DNA from: Falciphora oryzae
Taxonomy: Eukaryota; Ascomycota; Sordariomycetes; Magnaporthales; Magnaporthaceae
Length of the DNA: 64,000 nucleotides
Direction: 5' to 3'
Assembly (NCBI GenBank): GCA_000733355.1
Contig: JNVV01000033.1
Coordinates: 402,228 to 466,227 of the forward strand
Shown here piece by piece: positions 10,867 to 23,029 of this stretch (positions within the stretch are counted from its first letter, which is position 1; every line of letters begins with the position of its first letter). Below the pieces are notes generated by a model. The model was not told the DNA's origin. It did not search any database and saw only the letters and a list, made by a program, of their open reading frames with translations. The position numbers and the translations under genes were made by a program.

Positions 10867-13800
10867 TTAGAGAAGACGGCGGAGTTCCTATGGGGATAAG
10901 TTAGTAGCCTTTTCTCTCTCTCTCCCGTGCTTATTTTCCATGAGCAGATATATTCACTCACATGCAGCCGGTCCCAGCTGCCGCTGGTGTTGCCTCCATC
11001 GTGCGGTGACAGAAGCACGCCGGCGAGCTGTTTCTTCTTCTTCTGAAGCTTCATGATCTCCTGTAAAACGAAGTCCGTCGTCATTAGCTCAAGGGCCTCC
11101 GTCTCTGCACCCCGTGTCCGAATTGTTCTTGCGTGGCAGATTAGACTGTGGCTTTCTAACGTACCTCCTCAAAGGAATCCCGGATGTAGAAACGGACGGT
11201 GGTGACCTCCTTTGTCTGCCCGATGCGGTGGATCCTAGCCAACGCTTGGTCTTCAAGCGTAGGGTTCCTGCCAGGGCCCCATCTTTGTCAGCAATTTTCG
11301 CCTTTGTCTCCGGCTTTACACTTCTTTCTTACCAGTGTGGCTCCATCAGATAGGCTCTCGAGGCCACGGTCAACGTCAACCTATCCGAGAAAATCAGTTA
11401 CACGGGACACCTAGTATGGAGCAGGAGCGAGCTTCTTCTCACCCGACCGCTCCGCAGGAGAGCGTGAGAAGCATAACCCGTATACCCGGATCCATCTTGA
11501 ATTTGTCCACCACAGACTTTCTGTCCCTCTGCTGCACCTTTCCGTCGAAGCGCGCTACGCCGATTTGTGCACTCTGCAAGGCAGTCTCGATGACGTCGAG
11601 GGTCATTCTCCAAGTGGAGAAAACAACACTGGGAATGTGTCAACGCGTGTTCGTGAGTACTGGCCTCCAAGGCTGAAAGCCCACGGCTAGGGCAACAATA
11701 CTTACCACTTCGTGCCGGGTGGCAGCCGGTTTATGTCAGCTACCAGAGCCGCCACCTTGGAAGGCAGGCCGACAACCGAGTCTCCCGAGCAGCGCAGATC
11801 GAGGCCTGGGAGGTCCTCTTGGTCGGTGTTGTTGATAGATATTTGCGCCTGCGAGCAAGACGGCGAGTGGCCGCAGGCTGGGGCACGGTCGGATGGCTTG
11901 AGGCGGCTGGTACACTCCGGACATAGATACTTGAGGCAGCTGAAAACGAGTGCAGCGGTCTTTTGCGGCGCAAATGGATCTTCCAGCACGCCCTCCGTGG
12001 GCTCGAGGACCTCGTCGCACTGCAGGCACACAATGGGGCGCAGATCCCGCTCAACATTGAAAGCCTGCTGCGCCATGCCAGACCATTGGGCGTTGAAGGA
12101 AGATGAAGATGTGTTGGCCCTGGAGCTGGAGCCTTTTCTCTTGTGGTACCGGGTGCCAAGGTCACAAATCAGACGCAGGGACTCGATCTGCTGGAGGACG
12201 TTCACGTAAAAGGACGACCTCGAGAGCTCCGAGCCCTGGTGAAGAGCCTCGTCAATCTTTGTGATGACCTGCTCCTTGGCCTCCTTGTACAGTGCCCGTT
12301 CCGCGCTGGAAAACTCGATAGGGCACAGCGTGTCGCGCCGAGGCGGTAGGCTGATGGTGTTCGGGGGCCGCCGCAGAAGTAGACAAGAAGAGAGCAGTGC
12401 GAGTCTTTTCACCGCTTCATCTTCTTTCCCAATCTTCCACAGTTGTGAGATGTCGGCTTCGAATCGCTTTGGGTCGGTGTATGGGAACGCGCGGGTAAAT
12501 CGAAGGAGAGTGGCGAGATCGGTGAGCCGATTTTGGATCGGCGTGCCGGTCACGGCCCAGCGGGAAGTTGCGTCGAGATCACAGACAGCGCGGGCCATTC
12601 GGGAAGAGCCATTTCTGATAATATGGGCTGGCGTGCCGTTAGTGGCATGGGCATGGAATTACTTTTTTTTGGGGATTATGCTATGGTGACAGACCTTCGT
12701 CCAAGATAATCCTTCGCCACCTCACGAAGAGAAGAGAGTGCTGCGTCTTCTTTGCTGGATTCCACTCCGCGGACACGGTGTGATATGTTGTCAGGACGAC
12801 GTTCACTCCGGATAACTCCGTGATATCAGTGAGCCTGGCTTTCTCGTGATGGCGACGATGGACTAGTCGTCCCGGAAGAACATGGCTTTCTTTGATGTTA
12901 GTTCTAACCCGTAGAACCGACGACATCATGACGTTTGAGTTTTGGGCGTACATACCTCTCGATCTCGTGTTCCCATGTGTCCAGCACTGGAGAAGGGCTG
13001 GTCAGTTCGGAAGAGACACAGGCCGTGGTCGGATAAAGCCGGAGCACCTACATGGAGGAGGCACGATAACAAGCGTCGCAGAACTTTTAGCCGGCGCGCT
13101 GTCGATGTCCATCATAGATTCGCCCGTATCCAGGTCAGAAGCTATCAGGGCGATCATGGTCAAAGTCTTGCCGAGACCCATGGGATCTGCCATGATTCCT
13201 CCATGGAACGTTGGTGGCTCCTCGGCTTGGTGCGAGCCCGATACCCTGTTCACGAATCTGGATGATGTTAGCTGAAGTGTAGCATTGGTTGCTGCCGTAG
13301 GCCGGTGCTTTGCTTACACTTGTCTTCGATCGCTGTCGATCAGTTCCCACACGTCTTGACGGCCCGAAAAAGCCCAGCCCTGCTCACGGCGGTGCATGAA
13401 TGTCAAGGCCTGTTTTTGGTGCCTGTGGTTGTTGCCAGCAGTAAGTATCGGCTTCCTCCTCGTTGTCTCATCGCTTGTGTCCATCGGACCTACCTCTGCA
13501 GCATGGCGCTAATGGCCAAAGGTGTAGGAGCCTCGGCGAGGTCGGTGTGGGTGTTGATGCAGTCCAGGATGTCAGGAAGCTCCGGGATCTCCAGAAGTTG
13601 GAGGGCATCGGCGGCAGACCCGACAACAGTGCAGAGCATGGGGCATGACCTGAAGCCCTCGGAGGCCAGCTTGTGCGGGTTGCAATACACGGCATCCTGG
13701 GGGCAGGTGTGAGGGTCTTGGAGGTAAACGTCGTGCCCCTGAGCCCACTCCCCGATTTCCTCGAACATGTTAAGCGGCCCATAAACCGTGATGGATAGGG

Positions 13801-14705
13801 TACAAGGAATCTGGCGGGGTCCATGAGCGGTTTTGCCCTTGGCGGGGGCTTGGTTAGGCGTGCACGTAGCATAGAGGAGGACGGATGCATCATCCAGAAG
13901 TCCTTGGACCATCGGCCCGTGCTCCAATCGTATTTTCCCGCCGACGGAGGTCTTGCACGTGGCCTCAAACTTGTCTGATGCGATCAGGCGCACATCGAAG
14001 CGATGTCCCAGGTCGGGGTCTGGATCGCAGCGGGCGAGGATGTCTGTAATCTGTGGCTCCAATGTTGGCTAGGGGACAGATCGCAAACCTTCGACTTCGA
14101 CTCACCATGCCGAAGCAAACAATCTGTCCGCTCCATTGCAGGGCTCCGTTTGGCGCAGACGACACCACCGCTTCCGGGTACGTAGGGTCGTTCAAGGGTG
14201 TGAGGGAAGCTCCAGCCGCAGTGGAACCGTCGCCCGCGGGCCGAAAGTGAAGTTGAGGGAGTTGCGGCTGTGCCACGCCCCAGTCCAGTGAGTTGGCTGT
14301 GCCAATGCCGGACGGATCAATCGCCATGGCTCCCGTCGAGAAGTCCAGCGGCCAGGAGCTGACGTCCGGGATGCTGGTCTGGGTCTGCCATGAAACTGGC
14401 GTGCCGACTGGTTCGAGGGCATTGCGGCCAAATCCCAGCCCGAAAGGCACGAGGGTCGACGGGACGGGCGGGTAGAATGCGTTTGGGACTCCAGGGGTCC
14501 AACAAACATCAGGAACAGCCCAGGGAAAGCACAGTGGAAGCTCGCCGCCAGACGCGGGGTTCTGGGCGGGCTGGAGCCCCAAAGACGGGTGTTGCGCGGG
14601 AGGGTTGGTTCTTGCGACTACTGTGAGGATCCCGGTCTCGTCGCATTCATCGTCAATCCGTCTTTTCTTTGCTCTAGGGCGGTAGTCGGGGTGAAGGTTG
14701 TCCAT
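10867..14705 (-). CDS. SNF2-family DNA helicase/translocase (Rad5/HLTF-like group)
   Basis: Twelve exons can be placed by eye: 14705-14106, 14068-13494, 13422-13318, 13257-13052, 12986-12956, 12885-12695, 12627-11706, 11628-11443, 11380-11333, 11267-11165, 11060-10962, 10887-10867. They sum to 3,087 bases, or 1,028 codons plus stop, with every junction in frame. Motif I is DPMGLGKT (about 451-458). Motif II DEAH (568-571) is made only by splicing across the 12628-12694 intron. Motif III neighbourhood is AVTGTPIQNRLTDL, the C-lobe has VVFSTWRMTLD, and motif VI is QALARIHRIGQ (962-972). A Cys-rich patch (CLQC ... CPEC, about residues 765-815) sits where Rad5-like proteins carry a RING, but is irregular. 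Such proteins remodel chromatin or act in DNA-damage tolerance. An ATG at 14807 is possible; I prefer 14705. The first intron (37 bases) is unusually short. Confidence 0.88.
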
Positions 14706-15375
14706 TGTTGGCGGTCTCACTGCTTTGGCGAAGGGAAAAACGGCCCGCAAAGACTCAGTACAAAGAATTTGAGCGTTGAGCCCGGCCTGGCGCCGACAAT
14801 CACTCAATTAGCACGGATGCGGGAGGGGCCCAGGAATCTTAGAGCTAGGCATTCTCTTGGGAGCAAAGCGGACCGCACCCGTCTTCTATTTTGGCGGGGT
14901 TCTAACTGGACAAGCCTCAGCTGCGCTCCATGCTGGGAATCGAGGCAGGCGTGAACGACTGCCGGAGCCGCTAGGGTTCCGGATGTGGCAGGGTGTTCGC
15001 CCGGCCAGGCTAGGTTGATGCAGGTTGTCATGAGCTGGCATGCAGCGCCACCACCAGAAGCACAGAAGTGGAAAGATTGGCTGTGACGTGTGCAATTTCT
15101 GCTGCCAACCGCAGCCGGGATTCGTCAGACAGTCAAGCAGGGTGGCGGTGGCGCGCGTCCAACACGACGAGGGCAACAGCGCACCAAGGTTGCGGCGGGG
15201 TTCGAGTCGAGGCCAATCACTGGGTGCGTCCGGTTGCCCATGGGCCGTCCTGTGATTCCCAGTACCAATCCTCTTTTCCGCGCCCATCCGAGTTGGGTTC
15301 AACGTTTCGACATCTCCTTCAATGCTCCTGGCCTCTCCGCCGTCCAGGGGCCATTTTCGCATAACCACCGCCAAA
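14706..15375. other. Divergent promoter region between the SNF2 and NACHT genes
   Basis: The two genes start back to back about 670 bases apart, so this stretch should hold both promoters and 5' leaders. It is GC-rich with no clear TATA box. Small ORFs on both strands look like background. Confidence 0.55.
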
Positions 15376-18300
15376 ATGCCACTGCCGCCGGCATGCTCCC
15401 CCGCCGCAAGGCGGACGGTCAAGGCGGCCTACGACGATCTCGAGCGCGTTCTCAACCCGACAGACGCGCGGGACTTCGGTCTGGTCGAGCTTTCCGACGT
15501 GCGAAAAGCGGCCGAAGACCTAGAGCGTCAGCTCGCTGCGCGAACATCGCTCCGCAACATGCGACGCCTTGTTCCTCTCCTCGACGGTCTCGAGCGCTTC
15601 GCCAAAGCCCTCGATCCTCTCTGCAGAGGCACCCCATACCAGAAGCTGGTTTGGGCGCCCATCACGGCGATCCTGCGATCCTCGTCGGAATACATTGAAG
15701 CGTTCGACAAGATCATTAGGGGTTATTCAGAGCTCGCCCCCGTGCTCCACTCCATCCAACTCCTTAATGCCGCCTTCAAGGACGACGCTGGCTTCCATGA
15801 AGCCCTGGCCGTCATTTACGCCAACATCCTCGAATTCCACAAGCATGCGTATACATACGTACATCGGAGTGGTAGGCCTTTTCCCCTGTGATTTTCTCCT
15901 CCAATTTTTGTCCAGCGCGCGCTTCCGCTGACTTTGGTGCGTCCACAGGCTGGAAGGTTCTATTCATGAGCTCCTGGGGCCGCTTCGAGCATCGCCTAAC
16001 CGGTATCGTCGAAGATATTAGGCGCCATCGGGAGCTAATCGAATTCCAAGCCGTAGCACGAGACATATCGGAGGCACGTAAAATGCGCGACGATATGCGC
16101 TCGTGGCGAAAGGAGCATTTCGAGCGCCTCCGGAAAGCCGACCAGGAGAGCTCCGCTAAAGATTTCCTCGCCATCACCACGGCGCTGAATATCGACGAAA
16201 AGGATCAGCTGTCCATCTTTCACGAGCTGGCAGCTGAGGGCGAAAAATACCCCGGAACTTGCGATTGGATCACCCGCCATCAAAAGGTCAAGCCCTGGCT
16301 GCAAAAAAAAACGGACAGTCCCCTTCTGTGGCTTCAGGGCTCCCCAGGAACGGGAAAAAGCGTCATCGCGGCTCGGCTGGTCGCTTTCCTTAAAGCGGCT
16401 AATTTTCCCGTCATCCACCACTTTTGCACATATCTTTATGCCTCCTCCACTCAGCTGGACCAAATCCTACGATCGATACTTCTCCAACTGCTTCGCATTG
16501 ATTCGGACATGGTCGCCCACGTCTACCATTTGTTCGTCCAGCAGAAAAAGCAACCCACCATCCCTGCTCTCGAGCAGCTCGTCCTGTCAATGCTGGAAAA
16601 TGCGAACGTCGACGGAGATACCTCAGGATACATTTGGGTGGTCCTCGACGGTTTGGACGAATGCGACCGGGAGAAGCAGTCGCGCCTTTTCAGCTTGGTG
16701 AAGCAAGCAGCATCAAGATTATCCCCCGACAAGCACATCAGCGTCAAAGTCCTCTTGTCCAGCCGCTCGCCGCAAGGCGTCGCGAGAAGTCTCCGAAGGC
16801 AACAGTTCCTTGCCTTAGACGAGGAGAAGGAATGTCTCCGCGCTGCTATCAGAGAGTACTCTGGACAGAGGCTCACGTCTGTCCATCACACTCGGCTGGG
16901 TCAGGTTGGCATCACTAGCGACGACATCGCAGAGCTGGCAGAGACTGTGACAACCAGAGCAGATGGTGAGCCAAGCATCCCAAACCCATCACCCCTTACT
17001 ATCAGCTTTCCCTCGCCGTTGCTTGGGCTAGGGCGACTCACCAACAGACGGACTCAGGAATGTTTCTCTACGCACGCCTCGTCTTGGACTATGTATCACA
17101 CAAAATCTACCTCTCCCCGGATCAAGTCAAGGAGTCAGTTGCCGGTCTCCCCGACAAGATTACGGAATTGTAAGTACATTGCTACCTACCTCCTTCAACC
17201 CGGTACTTGCGCTGACACCCGCCAATAGTTACCAGAAGATACTCAGTCAAATCCTCAACCGGCTCGACGCCGAGTCTGTCGATTGCGTCCGCTGCGTTCT
17301 GGGATGGGTCGCGTTCGCGAAACGCCCTTTGAAGCGTCTCGAGCTTTTGTCTGCAGTCTCTTTCTCCTTCAGCCAGGGTGACGTCAAGCATTTGGCTCCT
17401 CAGTATCTTCTTGACGAGTGCGCCTCTCTCGTTATGGAGCGGTCCGACACTACTTTGGCTTTCATTCACGTTTCTGTCAAGGAGTAAGGCCGCACAGTTA
17501 CAAGAGCATAAAGCACAAGATTGAACTAACTTGAACATAGGTTCTTACAGGGACCTTCACTTGGGATCAATATCGGGGAAGGAAGCACGCTGCACGAGCA
17601 TGGGCGTGCCGCTATATCGTGCCTTGTATCTGCCGTAATACTTTTCGCCCCAGGCTTCGAGGCAAGGGAAAGACACATCAGGCTCGTCAAAGGTGTCCAC
17701 GGGTTCCACGTCTACGCATCAGAACACTGGATCGATTATCTCTTCTCCATCGCTGCGGTCGCTGCTAGCTCTGGCCGTCTCGTCCTGGACCAGGCCAACG
17801 AACTGGTTGAGGGACTCGAGGCTGCTTATGGCATCTGGGAAATACCGGGAGAGTTGGAGACCAAGCTCCGTACGCAAGATGGGCGACTGGCAACCCTAAC
17901 ACAATACACGCCGCTCTACCGCGGCGTTCTAGGGGCGCTGGCTGAGGCCTCACTCGACAGTCTTGAAGCGAGGATGTTCTCCGACGCTCCTTCTACTTCA
18001 ACAGCCGACAGTGGCGCTCCAGCACAGAGCCTCATTGCACAACTCCTTTCATCCTATCAACGGACTACTCGATTTCTCCTTGGCCAGCACTATGTCGACG
18101 GGGTCTCCGCCGACGAGCTCAAGCTATTCAAGGAGCAGTTCAGGGGCTTGGCCTTCACCTGCAGGCTTCGTTCTTGCCGACACGCAACAGTAGGCTTCGA
18201 GTCCGAGCAGGAGCTCAGGAATCACGAAATGGAGCACGCTCGAAGGAATCGCTGCGCTGTCCCCGGCTGTCAATACCCGCCTTTCAGTTCAGCCCAGGGC

Positions 18301-19942
18301 CTAAAAAACCACCACAGAGATTGCCACTGCCCTGCACGACCTAGAGGTTCCATTCGGAGGCCCCACGCAACAGTTGCCGGTGCTAATCCGGCGCCATTCA
18401 ACTCTCAAGGGAGCAAAGGCAAGGACAGGGCGACCCATCCCCCGCGAACATCCCACGCTGCTCTCCAGAAGTGGAGCGCAGATGAGCAAGTCGACGTTGA
18501 GAGCGACAACGATGACACAGCAATAGCGGCCAAATCGACTTCTGCCCGATGCGCTGTGACGCAGGCTCCAGGGGAAGAACTTTCAAGGTGAGCACATCCG
18601 CCCCTTTAAATTTTCCGAGACCGAAGCCGGAGGCTTGTTTGTAATATGCTGACATAAAATTTACAGCACCGAGGTGCTCCTGGATGATGTTAAGGAGAAT
18701 CGCCCATCGGATTCGCCATCTCGTCCCCAAGAGCAACTGACGCAGGAGGTGTGCTCGTGGCAAAAGCTCAAGAAAATAGGACGCGGCGTCGCGGTTGCAA
18801 TGAAGTTCAATCAGGACTTCAAAGCGGAAATCGATTGGGTTTGCGTCAGCACGTGCGGCCTCTACTTGGCAATCTGTCCGGTAAACATGCCGCCTTCGAT
18901 ATACACGGATGATGAAAGCTCGGGCTGGGTCGGTCTAGGCAGTTTAAGCTCGCCGAGCCACCAGCTTGGGAAATTCGGACGTGACCCTCGCAGCTCATGC
19001 TTCACAGAAGGGAAAGTTATCGGAGACGGAGTTCAATTCGTCAATATCAGCAACCGAAGATCCATTGCAGTGAGTCGTCTCTCGCCCCAAGTCCCAAGCC
19101 CAGGTATTTATTCAGCTAACGGCTCCCCAAGGCATGGGATGTACCCTCTCTGAAGGAACGAAGTTCCTATATACTCTGTGGCGGGTCTGGAGAATCACCC
19201 ATAACCCCCGTGATTGGCCACCCTGGGAAGCTAGTAACTGCCGAAACAAACCATCTCATGGTAGCGATGGTAGTGGGTATCGCCGACATCTATACAAAGC
19301 GCGTGCGTTCCTCGGTCACCCCCTGTCCGGCGGACTCGCGCGTGATGGCGGTTTACGGGTCCGTGGACTCTGTGGTTGTTATTACAAACACAGGACAGGG
19401 GTATATATGGCGCTTTCGTGTCGAGGACGACGTCGTATCCCTCACCTTCTGCCAGCGGGTTAACTTGGTTTTAGACCACAAAATGCTTCCCCTCCAGAAA
19501 GTCAAGATTTTTTCCTGGAATGGTGGGGTTGATCTCCTGATATTAGAGACTCCCAAGTCTGGCCCACCCATTTCATCCTTTGTGGATCGTTTTACGGGGA
19601 GCGTGCACTGCCACTTTACACCGCAGCGCGCCCTAGGAATCGAGGTGAGCTACGCACTCCATTCCGAGTCGTTTACAAGCGGCTAATTGACACACCTTGC
19701 GATAGAACATCGTGGATGTTTTTCCTTTTTGGGGCACCGGGCAAAATGAACGATTTGCCAAGCTCTCCGGCAACGGGCAACTCTCGCTATGGAGTGTTGG
19801 GCAGAACTGGGCATGTTTCAATCCACACGACATTCCCGAACCCAACCCTCGTCTTACACTGGCGGTGAGCGACACCGGCGGATTTGTCGTAACCACAGCA
19901 GGAAAACAGCTCAGGATATGGTCAGTTGTTTTTGACGAATGA
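15376..19942 (+). CDS. NACHT NLR-like protein with C2H2 fingers and a C-terminal propeller-like region
   Basis: Eight exons: 15376-15871, 15949-16965, 17058-17169, 17229-17483, 17541-18587, 18667-19069, 19132-19644, 19706-19942. They give 4,080 bases (1,359 residues), with all seven introns GT-AG and in phase. Residues about 15-200 are a helical N-terminal domain of the type annotated DUF7708 before fungal NACHT domains (LVPLLDGLERF, WAPITAIL, YIEAFDKII). Walker A is GSPGTGKS (296-303) and Walker B is WVVLDGLDEC (395-404), followed by SSRSP. Residues about 832-890 hold C2H2-like fingers (CRLRSC ... HEMEH; CAVPGCQ ... HHRDCHC). From about 975 on, beta-strand-rich sequence ending QLRIWSV suggests a degenerate WD40-like propeller. 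The start has A at -3 (CCAAAATGCC). Likely an intracellular STAND receptor; the ligand is unknown. Domain order is inferred from motifs. Confidence 0.85.
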
Positions 19943-20615
19943 TCTGGAGGGGTGCGGTTCAAATATACCTTCGCGAACAGACGAATATGCTGAAGGAAAA
20001 TTGAGGCTGTCCATTTCAAGCATGAACGTTAGAAATTTACATATATACATGAAACGATGTCGTTAAAGCCTCCGTAGCTATAGGTGGAGATTGAGCCCGA
20101 GGAGCTCGCTCCGCTTCGCCGCCTGCTTCCTCAAGTTCTTGATCGAGTGCAAAGCTCCGGTATGCTAGGCGCCAACATGACACTAGATGATCGAAGAACG
20201 AAGAGCACCACACATATCCCCGTCCATGTCCGTCTACCGTGGATCGTGCCCGCACTATTTTCTCAAGCAGGGACAACCGTGGGAAAATGTTTGAATGTAA
20301 AGGATAGTCAGGGCAAGGCTGGCTGGCGTAGAAGTGAAGGGAAGGTGGGAAGGTCCCAGGTAAACGAACGTAAATGGCATCTTTGGGTAATAGAAAAGAA
20401 TGCGGTCTCGCGCGGAGGCACGTAAGGAACCAGAAAAGTAGGCAGAGCGAACAGTCCGGGAGGGTGCGAGACCTCTCCTTTAAATCTTCTCACTGCCGTC
20501 CAAGCATCTCAAATGGGCCACCCCGGGCCCAGTCAAGCAACAGCCCACCACGCGCCGTCCCTCCCGACGGGGCAATGGAGGGTCAGCCAACTCTGGCAGG
20601 GGGGAGGGAGTTATA
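19943..20615. other. 3' flank of the NLR gene and left flank of Copia-A
   Basis: No credible gene. A short opposite-strand ORF (20037-20276) lacks domains. The stretch holds the 3' end of the NLR transcript and ends in AGGAA (20616-20620), the left copy of the Copia-A target-site duplication. Confidence 0.6.
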
Positions 20616-20620
20616 AGGAA

Positions 20621-20870
20621 TATTGCAAAGTAGAGGGTATGCAATAGAAGGATTGTCTTGATTTCTACCTCTAAGGAACTAATAGGAAAGCGCCCGAGGG
20701 TCTACGACCCTCGGGGTCTTTATACATGAGTGCGCAGTAGGAGTGGAGAGTCCCTCTCGGCGTCGCCGAGTGCTCTGTAACCGCTTATTAAGCATCTGCG
20801 ACGCCGACGAGGGTGGTGATGCAGACCCCCGGCCGTACCGGCCGGGGACCTCCCTTAATCCTTTGCGACA
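20621..20870 (-). repeat. Copia-A 3' LTR
   Basis: 250 bases, nearly identical to 34653-34902. Differences visible are C/T or A/G changes (for example TACATGAG versus TACATAAG), consistent with light RIP or age. In element orientation this is the downstream LTR. Confidence 0.95.
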
Positions 20871-21376
20871 CACCCCCCAATTAGTACCCGGAGGGTACCG
20901 GCTGTAATAAACAAAGGAGAGCTAAAATGAAGGTATCACGAGCGTCTTTGTCCCTTTATTGGGTGCTCGTTTTAGTGTTTTCCAATCCTGACCCGGGGCT
21001 ACGGGTGCTCGTTAGTGAGTTCTGGCCCGGAGGGTCGGTACTTCTCGTCTGGGCTCTTTCCCTCTATAGGGACCTGGGTGCTCCTTCCTTTTTGGTACGC
21101 GCCCGGTGCCTGCCGTTGGTTGCGCGATATCAAAAAAAGGCTCTACCGTTGGCTTCTGCCCGGGCGTCTCTCTCTTCTCCTCTCTTCAATAACAACCAAC
21201 AATCTGTACGTGGTAATACCCTCAACCCCTCCGGCGGTGGGCCCAGGCTAACTTTTCGTGCGTTATTGGGGCCCAGACCTCAAAATAACCGTAAGTTCAT
21301 TTTGTTCCCGCGTCTTTGGGCGCGCGCGCGTGTGCGCGCGACGAGTTGAGGAACACCTGATGCTAACTTGTTGCAG

Positions 21377-22572
21377 ATGTCTGGCAATACCAAGTCTCGA
21401 CAAAAGAGGGCAGCGGAGCGGGCGCAGGCCCGTGAGCAGTAAGTGCTTTACACCCTTTGGATCGTGGTTTTGAGAGTGCGTTAACCATATTGGGCTTATA
21501 GAAAGCGTCTGGATCACGACCTGGCGCTGGCTCTCCAAGCCTCGCAAGCGGAAGCCTCGCAGCCTCCGCCTGCTGCAGCAGCACCAACAGCACCAACAGC
21601 AACAGCAGCAGCCGCGCCGCCGCCGCCTGCCGCGCCTCCGGCGCCGCCACCGCCCGCGCCTGCGCGCCGGCCGCTGCCCTCCGGGCGCCCGCTCCCGCCG
21701 CCGAAAGCGAAGTACTCGGACCTCGTCCCCGCCGCTGCTGCATCCCTAGCCCTCCTCGAAAACACATCCGTCGAGCGGCCCTCTTCCGTCGTTCCCCCGG
21801 GAATGTCCCTTTCGTTCGAAAGGGTGCGTTCTCCAATCCCCAACTGGGTGAACGACGAAGGGAGGGTCCGCCCGGCGGACGTAAACAGCGAGGAGGAGAA
21901 AAAAAAAAGGAAAAGGAAAAGGAGGTCGACGAGATCTTATGGTCGCCTCGGGCAAACCGGCAAAGTCGGGGTAAGCCCCCGTCCCCGGTAAGTCTTGCGT
22001 ATTTATGCTACTTAAGCATAAGCTTATTAGTTTGAGTGCTTTCAGCGCACCCGACTACTTCTCCCAAGCCTCACCCCCCTTCTTATGCTGACTTTCCTTT
22101 GTAGTCTTCGCGCGGCCGTGCTCGCGCCCCCGTCTCCCGTCCCCGCCGGCCTGCCCTCGAAGGGGGCACCGTTGTCGGGATGCCTGAGGGGGCGACCCCT
22201 CGGGCTGTCCCGTGCGACGGCTGCACCCGCGCGTACCTTACGGGGTACCGCGGGCTCTGCTCCGACCGTCCTATGCGCCGTAAGCGCAAGGACGGCAAAG
22301 CCCCTCGTTGTTGGCAGTGCTCGGCGGGTCACTTTTGTGAGCCTCTGCCTACGGACGAGACTCTCCGTAGTAGGGCTATCCTGCTCGGAGAGGCTCTCGC
22401 CCGTGACGATAGGACGGAGGTTCGGAGACTCCGCACTATCGTCCGCGACTTGATCAGGCCGTATCCGCGTGGTCACTTAAGGACAGTCGCGCAGGAAGAA
22501 AGCGACTCGGAGGAGGAGGAGGTGCGCGCGAAGCGTCCCCGCAAAACAGGGGATGCTCCTCCTCGGAATTAA
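21377..22572 (+). CDS. Antisense accessory gene of Copia-A: Cys-rich, CxxC/CWxC protein
   Basis: Opposite to pol, between RNase H and the 3' LTR. Exons 21377-21438, 21502-21970 and 22105-22572 sum to 999 bases (332 residues). Introns are GT-AG, and a TGCTAAC ... TTGCAG acceptor-like signal directly before the ATG suggests an extra 5' intron. Residues 1-60 are charged and helical, and 35-90 are Ala/Pro-rich. A basic KKKRKRKRR stretch could be a nuclear signal. Residues 214-255 hold C-x2-C-x11-C-x16-CWQC-x5-C, a likely zinc-binding module. The tail is acidic then basic (EESDSEEEE). It is GC-rich and open while the surrounding pol is full of stops. A broken relative sits in the same place in Copia-B. 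No known family is recognised. Possible roles (binding nucleic acid, regulating the element) are inference only. Confidence 0.72.
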
Positions 22573-22902
22573 GGCCCGAGGAGGAGACGGGATGACGATG
22601 ATGACGACAAGGGAGGCGCGGTAGGAAATATAATGCTGGCCGGGTATCGTCGCTTTAGCGACGACTTCCTGGCTGGCATCGCTTCTATAGGCGCTAATTA
22701 CCGCCGCGAGCGCGGTATTTAGCCCCCCGCGCTTTAAAAAGCTCAAGGAGGAGAGGGAAAGGGAAGAAGGGAATAAGGAATAGGAAAGGGAGGAGAAGGG
22801 AAACGTTTGCGGCCATAAAAAGGCCGTTTTTATCTTTTTATTTGTTATTTTTAGGCTGCAAGGCCCGTCTCCACCTCTTCCGCTGCCATCTTCCTTGCGT
22901 TG

Positions 22903-22927
22903 TTTTTTTTTTTTTTTTTTTTTTTTT
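22903..22927 (+). repeat. 25-base T tract
   Basis: An uninterrupted run of 25 T lies 3' of the antisense gene and just beyond the 3' end of Copia-A pol. In Copia orientation it is an A tract. It could be a polyadenylation-related or slippage tract. Confidence 0.9.
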
Positions 22928-23029
22928 AGAAAGAAATGCATATTAGGTTGTCTTGTTCGTTTGTGCCTTACCGAGCTTCCGTCAACGTAATCTCCTTCTC
23001 GTTACTTAACCGAGCTTTAAAAAACCTTT

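Noticed and set aside
14886..15422. 178-codon minus ORF upstream of the NACHT gene
   Set aside because: No domain, overlaps the NACHT start on the other strand, and lies in the divergent promoter.
20037..20276. Small minus ORF downstream of the NLR gene
   Set aside because: Short, no motif, and no support from context.
20927..21349. 140-codon + ORF just inside the Copia-A 3' LTR, upstream of the antisense gene
   Set aside because: No Cys module or other motif; position and a TGCTAAC...TTGCAG acceptor before 21377 suggest 5' leader or intron of the antisense gene.
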